Shown here in pieces: positions 1 through 7,578 of a stretch of DNA of 36,761 nucleotides. The stretch is from positions 1-36,761 of the forward strand of contig QNDS01000004.1 of assembly GCA_003644925.1 (NCBI GenBank), read 5' to 3'. The first letter of the stretch is position 1; the number at the start of each line of letters is the position of its first letter. The notes under the pieces are model-generated. The model ran no database searches and had not been told where the DNA came from. It saw nothing but the letters and a program-made list of their open reading frames with translations. Origin of the DNA: Candidatus Fermentibacterota bacterium. GTDB lineage: Bacteria > Fermentibacterota > Fermentibacteria > Fermentibacterales > JCC-6. The translations under genes were made by a program, and so were the position numbers.

Positions 1-1664
1 ATATGCAGGACCTGGCAGGTGAAGAAAACACTCATGTCTACAGGCTTAATGTTGAAACTGAAGAAGTAACCGACCTTACTCCTTTTGATGAGGTTAAAGC
101 TTACGTTAGCGCCACTGATCGTGATCAGCCCAACAGGATCATCGTAGAAATGAACCGCAATAATCCTATGTTCTTCGATGTCTATTCCTGTGACCTTGAG
201 ACGGGTGAGCTTACTCTGCTCCAGGAAAACCCGGGAATGACAGAAGATGGCTGCATGATTCTTGGCTATATGACCGACGAAGAAATGAATATCCGCGGAA
301 TGGCTACTATAGATCCCGAGGTTGGCACGATCGTCTTTTATCTTAAGGATGCTGGTGCTGAGGAATGGGAGGAGTTCGTAAGTTTTTCCGCTCTTGATAC
401 AGTTAGTCCCCAGCGTTTCAGTGAGGACGGCAGGGGTCTTTACTACCAGTCCAACCTGGAATCCAACACAACAAAGCTTCTCTATCAGGATCTGGATACA
501 GGAGAGGTGACAGAGATAGCTCACGATTCACTGGCCGATATCGGCGGTGTTTCCTTCGACCCCTTCACAGGTGAACCCAGATCTGTCAGTTTCCATTATT
601 TGAGGAGAGATGTGCAGATCCTTGATCCTTCCATCCGGGAGGATTACGATTTCCTGGGTGAATTCAACCCCGGAGACTTCGGGATCACGTCCAGGGACAA
701 CGCGGACAGTACGTGGATAGTGGTATACTTCACTCCACAGAGCCCGGCGATTTACTACCTGTACAATCGTACAACCAGATCCATGGATTACCTTTTCAAT
801 GCTATCCCGGCCCTCGATGATTATCAGCTGGCTGAGGTGGAACCTCTTCTTATTCCCGCTCGTGACGGGTTCATCCTGCCCAGTTACCTGACAGTTCCCA
901 TTAATGCCGGAGAAGAACTGCTACCCATGGTTCTGTACGTGCATGGCGGTCCCTGGGCCAGGGATTACTTCGGTTACGATCCCTTCGCTCAGTTGCTTGC
1001 CGATCGGGGATTTGCCGTTCTGCAGGTGAATTTCAGAGCGTCATCCGGATTCGGCAAGGAGCATCTGAATGCGGGTAACAAGGAGTGGGGAGGTCTGATG
1101 CAGGATGACCTTACAGATGCCGTTAACTGGGCTATCGACCAGGGTTTTGCAGATCCTGACAGGATTGTCATAATGGGAGGATCCTATGGAGGTTACGCCA
1201 CACTTGCCGGAGTGACATTCACCCCTGACCTCTATTGCGCGGGAGTGGATTTCTTCGGACCTTCCAATCTCATCACTTTCAGGGAAACTGTTCCGCCGTA
1301 CTGGAAGCCAATGGGCGCCATTATGGATATCAGAGTTGGGGATATGGACGAAGATTCACTTATGCTCGAAGAACGTTCACCCCTTAATCATGTTGAAGAT
1401 ATCAGGGTTCCGATGCTGATAGTTCAGGGAGTGAACGACCCAAGGGTTGTCCAGGCTGAATCCGATCAGATGGTTGCAGCTTTGAGAGAGAATGGTAACG
1501 AAGTTTACTACGTGCTTTACGAGAACGAAGGGCACGGTTTCGCTATAGAAGCAAACAGGCTTGAATTCGCAGGCAGGGTTGAGGAATTCCTCTACAACCA
1601 TGTACCAGGCGTTGAATGCCAGATGTTCGAGGAGATACCGAACTCTACTGCCATTGTCAGGTAG
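1..1664 (+). CDS. S9 family serine peptidase (prolyl oligopeptidase-type), 5' truncated
   Basis: This is the C-terminal 553 residues of an S9-family (dipeptidyl/acylaminoacyl peptidase-like) serine hydrolase; the gene runs off the left edge. Residues 1 to about 270 (numbered from the ATG at 3) look like beta-propeller repeats of the kind that gate S9 active sites, and the first blades are missing. The alpha/beta hydrolase domain follows, with an oxyanion-region HGGPW, nucleophile motif GGSYGGY (Ser394), Asp479 in QGVNDPRV and His511 in NEGHGF, so the catalytic triad is complete. S9 enzymes cleave short peptides after proline or release acylated N-terminal residues. Whether it is secreted cannot be told without the N-terminus. 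The stop is followed 20 bases later by a terminator. The family call is firm; the exact subfamily and substrate are open. Confidence 0.93.
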   Translation, partial: MQDLAGEENTHVYRLNVETEEVTDLTPFDEVKAYVSATDRDQPNRIIVEMNRNNPMFFDVYSCDLETGELTLLQENPGMTEDGCMILGYMTDEEMNIRGMATIDPEVGTIVFYLKDAGAEEWEEFVSFSALDTVSPQRFSEDGRGLYYQSNLESNTTKLLYQDLDTGEVTEIAHDSLADIGGVSFDPFTGEPRSVSFHYLRRDVQILDPSIREDYDFLGEFNPGDFGITSRDNADSTWIVVYFTPQSPAIYYLYNRTTRSMDYLFNAIPALDDYQLAEVEPLLIPARDGFILPSYLTVPINAGEELLPMVLYVHGGPWARDYFGYDPFAQLLADRGFAVLQVNFRASSGFGKEHLNAGNKEWGGLMQDDLTDAVNWAIDQGFADPDRIVIMGGSYGGYATLAGVTFTPDLYCAGVDFFGPSNLITFRETVPPYWKPMGAIMDIRVGDMDEDSLMLEERSPLNHVEDIRVPMLIVQGVNDPRVVQAESDQMVAALRENGNEVYYVLYENEGHGFAIEANRLEFAGRVEEFLYNHVPGVECQMFEEIPNSTAIVR

Positions 1665-1684
1665 AGGATACTCAGTATAGAAGC

Positions 1685-1718
1685 GAGCCGGGGGTGTTCC
1701 CGCCCCCGGCTCTTTTTT
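1685..1718 (+). terminator. Rho-independent terminator after the S9 peptidase gene
   Basis: A perfect 10-bp inverted repeat (1685-1694 GAGCCGGGGG and 1703-1712 CCCCCGGCTC) with an 8-base loop is followed directly by six T residues (1713-1718). It lies in the 68-bp gap between the convergent S9 peptidase and proS genes. The T tract serves the + strand. The same stem would form in the proS transcript but without a good U tract. Confidence 0.9.
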
Positions 1719-1732
1719 CAGGGAGATATCGG

Positions 1733-3175
1733 TCAGTAAGCCCTTGCGATAATAACTCTCGTGTTCGTCTCCCTGCCTGTCATGAAGCATTTCCCGGTAC
1801 CTTCGCGCTGCTCGAGGGGGATGCACCTCACTGTTGCTTTTGTTTCCTTCTGAAGCCTTGCTTCATCTTCGGTATCACCATCCCACCATACATTGTAGAA
1901 ACCGGGCTTGCTGACTATGGCTTCGCGGAAATCGTCCAGGTTTTCTGCAGTATAGGTTCGCGAATCACGCTTCTGAATCGCCTCTTCAAACATCTCACTC
2001 TGTATTCTCTCTAAAATTCCTGGAATACTGTCCACGATGGAATCAAGTGAAATCGTGAATTTACTGTCTCTGCCCGGCCTGTTCCGCTGGCTGGCCATTA
2101 CATGTCCCTCTTCGAGGTCACGCGGTCCGATCTCAAGTCTGAGGGGAACTCCGCGGACTTCCCAGTGATTGAATTTGAAACCGGGGCTCATACCTTCGCG
2201 GTCATCCACTTCAACCCGGATACCTTTTTTATCCAGATCATCCCTGATACGCTCAACAACAGTCATTACATCAGCCCTTGCCGTTTCATCCCTGGCTATA
2301 GGGACGATGACAACCTGTACAGGCGCCAGCTCTGGAGGCAGACGCAGACCGTTTTCATCGCCATGAGCCATGATAACAGCGCCGACAAGCCTTGTGGATA
2401 CACCCCAGCTGGTCTGGTGGACGAACTGCTGTTCGTTACTGCTGTCAAGGTACATTGTTTCGAACACTCTGGCGAAATTCGTTCCCAGGTAATGGCTTGT
2501 GCCGCTCTGCAGCGCCCAGCCGTTACCCATCATAGCTTCTATCGTATAGCTGTCCACCGCGCCGGCGAATTTCTCCCGTTCCGTCTTCCTTCCGGGTATT
2601 ACGGGGATAGCAGCCACATTCCTGGCGAAATCTGCATACACATTCAGCATACGCAGAGTTTCTTCTCTGGCTTCTTTCTCATCAGCGTGGGCTGTGTGCC
2701 CCTCCTGCCAGAGGAATTCAGTGGTTCTGAGGAATGCTCTGGGACGCATTTCCCATCGAACTACATTCGCCCACTGATTTAAGAGCATGGGCAGGTCTCT
2801 GTAACTGTTGATCCATTTGGAGAACATATGGTTGATTATTGTCTCTGAAGTAGGCCTTACAACCAGGGATTCCTCAAGCTTCTTGCCTCCCGCATGGGTA
2901 ACTATGGCCAGTTCAGGAGCAAATCCTTCAACATGCTCGGCTTCCCTTTTAATGAAACTCTCAGGAATGAACAGAGGGAAGTAGGCGTTCTTGTGTCCGG
3001 TTTTTTTGAAGCTCGCATTAAGGCTCGCTTTAATATTCTCCCAGATTGAGTATCCATAAGGGCGTATTACCATACACCCGCGGACTGGAGCTGAATCAGC
3101 CAGCTCAGCTTCGCGGATAACATCCTGGTACCATCTTGCGTAATCCTTTTCTGGATTTGTAATATTCTTTGCCAT
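1733..3175 (-). CDS. proS: Prolyl-tRNA synthetase, archaeal/eukaryal (short, class IIa) type
   Basis: Charges tRNA-Pro with proline in the cytoplasm. At 480 residues it is the short ProRS without the inserted editing domain of the E. coli type. The class II motifs are clear: an early segment RGCMVIRPYGYSIWENI, motif 2 around NVVRWEMRPRAFLRTTEF, and motif 3 around AHGDENGLRLPPELAPVQ, followed by the anticodon-binding domain. The C-terminal domain ends in the conserved ARAY tail. This domain normally carries a four-cysteine zinc site, but here only the Cys of KCFMTG and a Cys in TVRCIPL remain, so zinc binding is probably lost. The ATG at 3173-3175 has an upstream AGGAAG. It converges with the S9 peptidase gene and diverges from the PAP2 gene. 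Confidence 0.97.
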   Translation of the reverse strand: MAKNITNPEKDYARWYQDVIREAELADSAPVRGCMVIRPYGYSIWENIKASLNASFKKTGHKNAYFPLFIPESFIKREAEHVEGFAPELAIVTHAGGKKLEESLVVRPTSETIINHMFSKWINSYRDLPMLLNQWANVVRWEMRPRAFLRTTEFLWQEGHTAHADEKEAREETLRMLNVYADFARNVAAIPVIPGRKTEREKFAGAVDSYTIEAMMGNGWALQSGTSHYLGTNFARVFETMYLDSSNEQQFVHQTSWGVSTRLVGAVIMAHGDENGLRLPPELAPVQVVIVPIARDETARADVMTVVERIRDDLDKKGIRVEVDDREGMSPGFKFNHWEVRGVPLRLEIGPRDLEEGHVMASQRNRPGRDSKFTISLDSIVDSIPGILERIQSEMFEEAIQKRDSRTYTAENLDDFREAIVSKPGFYNVWWDGDTEDEARLQKETKATVRCIPLEQREGTGKCFMTGRETNTRVIIARAY

Positions 3176-3500
3176 TTATCAGCACTTCCTGTCCGGGTGT
3201 TTGTTAAGATTTCCCATCGCGAAAACTAATTGAGATTCGCTGATAGTCCAAGGGCAGAATTGACACAAGAAGCGAAGAGTATTAACTTTTTGATGTAGGG
3301 GGCCATTTGCTGAGAGTGCCAAAGATGAGCAATGAAGGCCGCGCCCTGATGCCCTGCTGATGCGTGACCTGGTAAAATCAGGTAGACTGAAGCTGCAACA
3401 GGCCGTAATAAGACCTTTAACCCTGTTTAAGAGACATTCTTCAGGGATATGGTCCCCACATCCTTATCACTTCAATCTGCATTGTACGGAAGGTATTAAA
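3176..3500. other. Intergenic region between divergent proS and PAP2 genes
   Basis: About 325 bases if the PAP2 gene starts at the TTG at 3501 (184 bases if it starts at the ATG at 3360). It must hold the promoters of both divergent units. On the + strand TTGACA at 3260-3265 is followed after 17 bases by TAACTT, or after 14 bases by TATTAA, so it is a possible but weak sigma-70-type promoter. No T-box, tRNA or hairpin terminator is evident. Confidence 0.4.
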
Positions 3501-4424
3501 TTGTTTTCGTTCAGGACGATATACTCTTCTGTAAAAGACAGAAATTACCGATTAATACTTATCTTCTTCTCAGTATACACTGCTATCATGCTGATCGTTC
3601 CCCTTTCAAGGCTTGTGCCCAGAATCCCGGTTCCTCTCATGTCTTTTGTAGTGTGTTACTTGCTGTACAGATGGAAAGGCCTTCCGGGAGTCCTCCGGCC
3701 CTGGTTGTTCTACCCTCTGCTCGTTGTTTCATACTGGCAGCTGCAGTTCGTTGTATCTTCCCATTTTCAGGCATTCCATGGCGCTTCAATCATTGCTCTG
3801 GAAAGGGCCATATTCGGACAGCTGCCGGTAGTATGGCTTCAGGAACATCTGTATACTGGCGGTATCGCGTGGTACGACTATGTTTTCGCCGTTTTCCATT
3901 CATCTCTGTTCTTCATTCCGATAGCGTTTCCGCTCCTTCTATTCTTCAGAAAGGGAGTAGAAAGGATGAAAAGGGCAACCGTGGCGATAGCCCTGATCAC
4001 CCTCGCCGGATATGCTACGTATGTTCTGTTTCCTCTTACGCCGCCCTGGATGGCTTCCCTTGAGAATATGATCCCCCATGTTGAAAGGATTACCCTCCGT
4101 GCACTCGGAGAACTCGCTCCCGGAGGAATAATATCTTCATTCAGCCCGAGCCCGAGGGGAGCGATGCCCTCGCTCCATGCCGGGGTACCGATACTGATAC
4201 TGATGATAGCTTTCCGGGAATTCCGATACAAAGCCTGGTGGTTCACGATTTTAGTGGCAGGGATATGCTTCGAGATCGCTTACGGTGCGGAGCATTATAT
4301 TGTTGATATCATTGCGGGTCTGGTTTATGCTGTAGCAGCATATCTGATAGTCTATAAATGGCTGATTCCGGATAGCCGCCTTGCAGCGAGCCGTCCATCT
4401 GAAGTTAAGGAGCAGTCAACATGA
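3501..4424 (+). CDS. PAP2_3-type integral membrane phosphatase / lipid phosphotransferase
   Basis: A polytopic membrane protein of the phosphatidic-acid-phosphatase type 2 superfamily, closest in style to the PAP2_3 (Aur1/Ipt1-like) branch. About six hydrophobic helices are visible. The C2 motif appears as AMPSLHAG and C3 as GAEHYIVDIIAG, giving the two active-site histidines and the aspartate; the lysine-containing C1 motif is not obvious, as in that branch. Such enzymes remove or transfer lipid-linked phosphates at the membrane; the substrate here is unknown. I prefer the TTG at 3501 because GGAAGG sits 7 bases upstream and the segment before it is not membrane-like or recognisable. An in-frame ATG at 3360 would add 47 residues but has no clear ribosome site. 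The stop overlaps the panB ATG (ATGA). Confidence 0.82.
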   Translation: MFSFRTIYSSVKDRNYRLILIFFSVYTAIMLIVPLSRLVPRIPVPLMSFVVCYLLYRWKGLPGVLRPWLFYPLLVVSYWQLQFVVSSHFQAFHGASIIALERAIFGQLPVVWLQEHLYTGGIAWYDYVFAVFHSSLFFIPIAFPLLLFFRKGVERMKRATVAIALITLAGYATYVLFPLTPPWMASLENMIPHVERITLRALGELAPGGIISSFSPSPRGAMPSLHAGVPILILMIAFREFRYKAWWFTILVAGICFEIAYGAEHYIVDIIAGLVYAVAAYLIVYKWLIPDSRLAASRPSEVKEQST

Positions 4425-5230
4425 AAAAGGATGTACATTCCCTGCTGCTGAAGAAGAAGAGGGGGGAAAAGATAGTATCACTCACCGCGTACGATTACAT
4501 GACCGCCAGGCTGCAGGAGGAAGCCGGAGTTGATTTCATACTTGTTGGTGATTCCATTGCGATGGCGGTATTCGGTGAGGAGACCACGCTTGGTGCAGAT
4601 CTTGATGTCATGATTGCCCATACAAAAGCTGTTTCCAGGGGAGCTGCCAATACCCTCGTTGTTGGTGATATGCCTTTTGGATCCTACGAACGTTCCGATT
4701 CGCTGGCTGTTAAGAATGCCGTACGATTTCTCTCCGAAGGCGGTGCAGACGCTGTGAAGCTTGAGGGTGGGAACAGTCGCTCTGTATCCCGCGCAGAGGC
4801 TATCATCGATTCTGGAATACCTGTTATGGGACATGTGGGTCTGCTTCCTCAGTCGATCAAGCAGGCAGGAGGTTACAAAGTCGTTTACAGCGATAAACGC
4901 GATGAGCTGTTCGAGGAAGCCTTTGCCCTGCAGCAGGCCGGTGTATTCTCAATCGTTTTCGAGTGTATTGAGGAGGAACTTGCGGCTGAGCTTACCGGGA
5001 AACTCGAAGTGCCCACCATAGGTATCGGTGCTGGAAGGTACACGGACGGTCAGATACTTGTAGTGAACGATATGCTCGGCCTGTCGGGAGACTTCGAGCC
5101 CAGATTTGTCAAAAAATACATTCAGCTTGACAGTATCATTCTTGAAGCTCTGAAGAAGTTCTCGAGCGAGGTCAGAGACGGAAAATTCCCGGCAGATAGC
5201 AACGTATACCATACCAGGGAGGAAAAGTGA
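4421..5230 (+). CDS. panB: 3-methyl-2-oxobutanoate hydroxymethyltransferase
   Basis: Transfers a hydroxymethyl group from methylenetetrahydrofolate to 2-ketoisovalerate to give ketopantoate, the first committed step to pantothenate and CoA. The 269 residues match the family length (264 in E. coli). Diagnostic segments are TAYDYMTARL, LVGDS (Asp44) and VGDMPF (Asp83) for the metal, KLEGG, MGHVGLLPQS, FECIEEELA with catalytic Glu181, and GIGAGRYTDGQILV. An AAGGAG lies just before the ATG, which overlaps the previous stop by 4 bases; its own stop overlaps the purD GTG. panC and panD are not in this window. A CoaB domain, further along the same pathway, lies at about 29600-30260. Confidence 0.98.
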   Translation: MKKDVHSLLLKKKRGEKIVSLTAYDYMTARLQEEAGVDFILVGDSIAMAVFGEETTLGADLDVMIAHTKAVSRGAANTLVVGDMPFGSYERSDSLAVKNAVRFLSEGGADAVKLEGGNSRSVSRAEAIIDSGIPVMGHVGLLPQSIKQAGGYKVVYSDKRDELFEEAFALQQAGVFSIVFECIEEELAAELTGKLEVPTIGIGAGRYTDGQILVVNDMLGLSGDFEPRFVKKYIQLDSIILEALKKFSSEVRDGKFPADSNVYHTREEK

Positions 5231-6474
5231 CAATTCTGGTCGTAGGCAGCGGAGGTCGAGAGCACGCGCTTGTATGGGCATTATCAAGATCAGGTGATCA
5301 TTCTCTGATATGTGCTCCGGGGAACCCCGGAATTGCAGAGATCGCTGAGTTGTTTCCTGTAAAGGCTTCCGATATCGACGGCCTTGTGAGCCTTGCTGCA
5401 GATGAGAAGGTTGATCTTGTGGTTGTCGGTCCTGAAGTGCCGCTTGTAGCCGGGCTTGCCGATGAATTGAGAGAGGCGGGTATTCCATGTTTCGGTCCCG
5501 GTGCGGATGGCGCACAGCTTGAAGGCAGTAAATGGTTCGCAAAGGAGATAATGGAATCGGCTGGAGTGCCGACCGCAAGAGGGAGGGTTTTCTCCGATCT
5601 GGTTTCTGCCAGGGAGTATATTGGTAAGGATGCATGCAAATATGTTATTAAAGCAGACGGACTTGCAGCCGGAAAAGGAGTATTCCTGCCGAACGATTCT
5701 GTTGAGGCGGGCGGTATCCTTGAGGAACTCTTCGCAGGGAAGTTCGGGAAATCGGACATTAAAGTATTGATTGAAGATAGACTTGAAGGCAGAGAGGTAA
5801 GCATACTCGCGATCTGCAGCGGAGGGGAATGCGTGATTCTTCCCCCAAGCCGTGATCATAAGAGGCTTGGAGATGCTGATACTGGTCCTAATACAGGAGG
5901 AATGGGAGCCGTCTGTCCTCCCCCCGGAACAGGTAATTGCTCCGGGGAGCATGCCCGGACCAGGATTATTCTGCCTGTCCTTTCCGAACTCGCATTGAGG
6001 GGGATCGACTACAGGGGGGTTCTGTACGCAGGGTTGATGATAACCGATGATGGTCCGAAGGTACTGGAGTTCAATGTGCGTTTTGGTGATCCTGAGACAC
6101 AGGCGGTGCTGCCGCTTATCCTTGGTGATCTGGGGGAGATTTTCATGTCCGCAGCTGCTGGAGGTGCGCTTCCGGAACATCTTACCGTTGAAGAAGGATT
6201 CTGCAGCTGTGTTGTAATGGCCTCGGGAGGCTATCCTGGCACCTACGGGAAGGGATTCCCGATAACCGGTCTGGACACAATCGAAGATGCCGTCGTTTTT
6301 CATGCCGGTACGGCAGTGGAGAACGGAAAGCTTGTGACAGGAGGCGGCCGGGTGCTCAGTGTTGCATCCATTGGAGATTCTATGGAGGACTCTCTGGACA
6401 GGACCTACAGAGAACTTGAGAAGATCGATTTCAGTGGAAAATATTTCAGGAAAGATATCGGGAGGACAGTCTGA
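5227..6474 (+). CDS. purD: Phosphoribosylamine-glycine ligase (GAR synthetase)
   Basis: ATP-grasp enzyme joining glycine to 5-phosphoribosylamine in step two of purine synthesis. It has 415 residues (E. coli 429). Segments seen in order: the N-terminal VVGSGGREHAL, APGNPGIA, VVGPEVPLVAGLAD, GSKWFAKEIM, the ATP-binding IKADGLAAGKGV, RDHKRLGDADTGPNTGGMGA, and the metal-binding LEFNVRFGDPETQAVLP. The GTG start overlaps the panB stop (GTGA) and follows GGGAGG. The stop overlaps the purE ATG by one base, so panB, purD, purE and the downstream tsaC-like gene are translationally coupled. Confidence 0.98.
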   Translation: MTILVVGSGGREHALVWALSRSGDHSLICAPGNPGIAEIAELFPVKASDIDGLVSLAADEKVDLVVVGPEVPLVAGLADELREAGIPCFGPGADGAQLEGSKWFAKEIMESAGVPTARGRVFSDLVSAREYIGKDACKYVIKADGLAAGKGVFLPNDSVEAGGILEELFAGKFGKSDIKVLIEDRLEGREVSILAICSGGECVILPPSRDHKRLGDADTGPNTGGMGAVCPPPGTGNCSGEHARTRIILPVLSELALRGIDYRGVLYAGLMITDDGPKVLEFNVRFGDPETQAVLPLILGDLGEIFMSAAAGGALPEHLTVEEGFCSCVVMASGGYPGTYGKGFPITGLDTIEDAVVFHAGTAVENGKLVTGGGRVLSVASIGDSMEDSLDRTYRELEKIDFSGKYFRKDIGRTV

Positions 6475-6917
6475 TGCTTGTTGGAATTCTTATGGGAAGT
6501 GCAAGTGACAAAGAAGTCATGAAGCTTACATCCGAAATTCTCGGAGACCTCGAGATTCCCTGCGAGGTGAATATAATGTCCGCCCACAGGACTCCGGATA
6601 AGGTAAAAGAATATGCTTCAAGAGCATCCGAAAGAGGTTTGAAAGTTCTGATCGCAGGTGCGGGGCTTGCAGCCCATCTTGCCGGAGCAGTAGCGGCACA
6701 TACCATACTTCCGGTAATAGGGGTTCCCCTGGCTGCGGGTCCGCTCAATGGAATGGATTCGCTTCTCTCAACCGTCCAGATGCCCAAGGGTATCCCGGTG
6801 GCAACAGTTGCCATAGGGTCGCATGGCGCCAGGAATGCAGCATACCTTGCAGCGCAGATAATAGCCCTTGAGAATCCGGAAGTAGCAGCTCGACTGAAGG
6901 AGCTTCGCGGCTGGTGA
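6474..6917 (+). CDS. purE: N5-carboxyaminoimidazole ribonucleotide mutase (class I PurE)
   Basis: Catalyses the carboxyl shift of N5-CAIR to CAIR in purine synthesis. The 147 residues begin MLVGILMGSASDKEVM, with the phosphate-binding GSASD and SAHRTP (His38) typical of the active site. AGAGLAAHLAGAVAAHTILPVIGVP and LLSTVQMPKGIPVATVAIG place it with class I PurE and not the AIR-carboxylating class II. A class I enzyme normally needs PurK to make N5-CAIR, and purK is not visible here. The ATG shares a base with the purD stop and the stop overlaps the next GTG (GTGA). Confidence 0.96.
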   Translation: MLVGILMGSASDKEVMKLTSEILGDLEIPCEVNIMSAHRTPDKVKEYASRASERGLKVLIAGAGLAAHLAGAVAAHTILPVIGVPLAAGPLNGMDSLLSTVQMPKGIPVATVAIGSHGARNAAYLAAQIIALENPEVAARLKELRGW

Positions 6918-7492
6918 GAACACCGGAATTTTCAATAGATATCAGCAACCCTGAAGAGGAAATCGTTGAGAAAACAGTAACGCTTCTTCTATCGGGGGGT
7001 GTGGTCATTTACCCGTCCGATACCGTCTACGGAATGCTGTGCCGCGCAGACGACAGGGTTTCTGTGGAGAGGCTCGCGAAGATCAAGGGTTACGCTAAAC
7101 CTCGATCGTTCATCCTCATCGTAAGTGGACTCGAGATGGCAGGGAAGCTTACTTCCAGCATCGACCCGGAAGTAATGGAGATACTGAAAATCCGGTGGCC
7201 GGGGAAACTCACCTTTGTGCTTCGGGCTGGAGATGAATGCCCGAAATGGATCAGGGGAGAGGATAATACAGTGGCGCTCCGTCATCCCGCCGACTCCCTG
7301 AGCGGACAGCTTCTGAATCGTTGCGGTGTCCCTCTTGTTTCCACCAGCGCTAATCGTTCGGGCGACGATGTGCAGCTGAGTATAGAAGCCATTCCGGAAA
7401 GCATAATTGCAGGCGTAGACATGGTGCTCGATGGCGGATATCTGCCCCCATCATCCCCCTCAACGATCATCAAACTTCTTCGGCACGGATAA
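6914..7492 (+). CDS. tsaC: L-threonylcarbamoyladenylate synthase (TsaC/YrdC/Sua5 domain)
   Basis: Makes threonylcarbamoyl-AMP from threonine, bicarbonate and ATP, the activated intermediate for t6A at position 37 of ANN-decoding tRNAs. The 192-residue length fits the short TsaC form without the extra Sua5 domain. Seen motifs are GGVVIYPSDTVYGMLC, a basic KIKGYAKPRSFIL loop, WPGKLTFVL, ALRHPADS and STSANRSGDD. YciO-type paralogues share this fold, so the symbol is slightly less certain than the family. The GTG start overlaps the purE stop by 4 bases. It appears to be the last gene of the PAP2-panB-purD-purE run; no hairpin terminator is visible after it. Confidence 0.9.
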   Translation: MRTPEFSIDISNPEEEIVEKTVTLLLSGGVVIYPSDTVYGMLCRADDRVSVERLAKIKGYAKPRSFILIVSGLEMAGKLTSSIDPEVMEILKIRWPGKLTFVLRAGDECPKWIRGEDNTVALRHPADSLSGQLLNRCGVPLVSTSANRSGDDVQLSIEAIPESIIAGVDMVLDGGYLPPSSPSTIIKLLRHG

Positions 7493-7501
7493 CCAGCCCG
7501 G

Positions 7502-7529
7502 CCCCCTTGATTCGACCCCCTTGATTGAC
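7502..7529 (+). repeat. 14-bp tandem repeat upstream of the secreted-protein gene
   Basis: CCCCCTTGATT occurs twice (7502-7512 and 7516-7526) with a 14-base period; the second unit runs into TTGACA at 7530-7535. It lies between the tsaC stop and the start of the secreted-protein gene, where a promoter is expected. It may be an operator or a chance duplication. Confidence 0.55.
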
Positions 7530-7578
7530 TTGACAACGGAGTTTGTTTTTATCAATGTAAATTTATGGAGGTATAATC

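Noticed and set aside
2102-2782. 226-codon + strand frame opposite proS
   Set aside because: Lies wholly antisense to a clearly conserved gene and shows no recognisable domain.
3325-3360. Eleven-codon ATG frame ending in TGA ahead of the PAP2 gene, a possible leader peptide
   Set aside because: No convincing ribosome site, no run of one regulatory amino acid and no attenuator hairpin nearby.
5290-6303. 337-codon - strand frame opposite purD
   Set aside because: Antisense shadow of purD, with low-complexity composition and no family features.
7530-7561. TTGACA at 7530-7535 as a complete promoter
   Set aside because: No good -10 at 16-18 bases; the best candidates are at 14 or 20 bases, so I do not call it a promoter.
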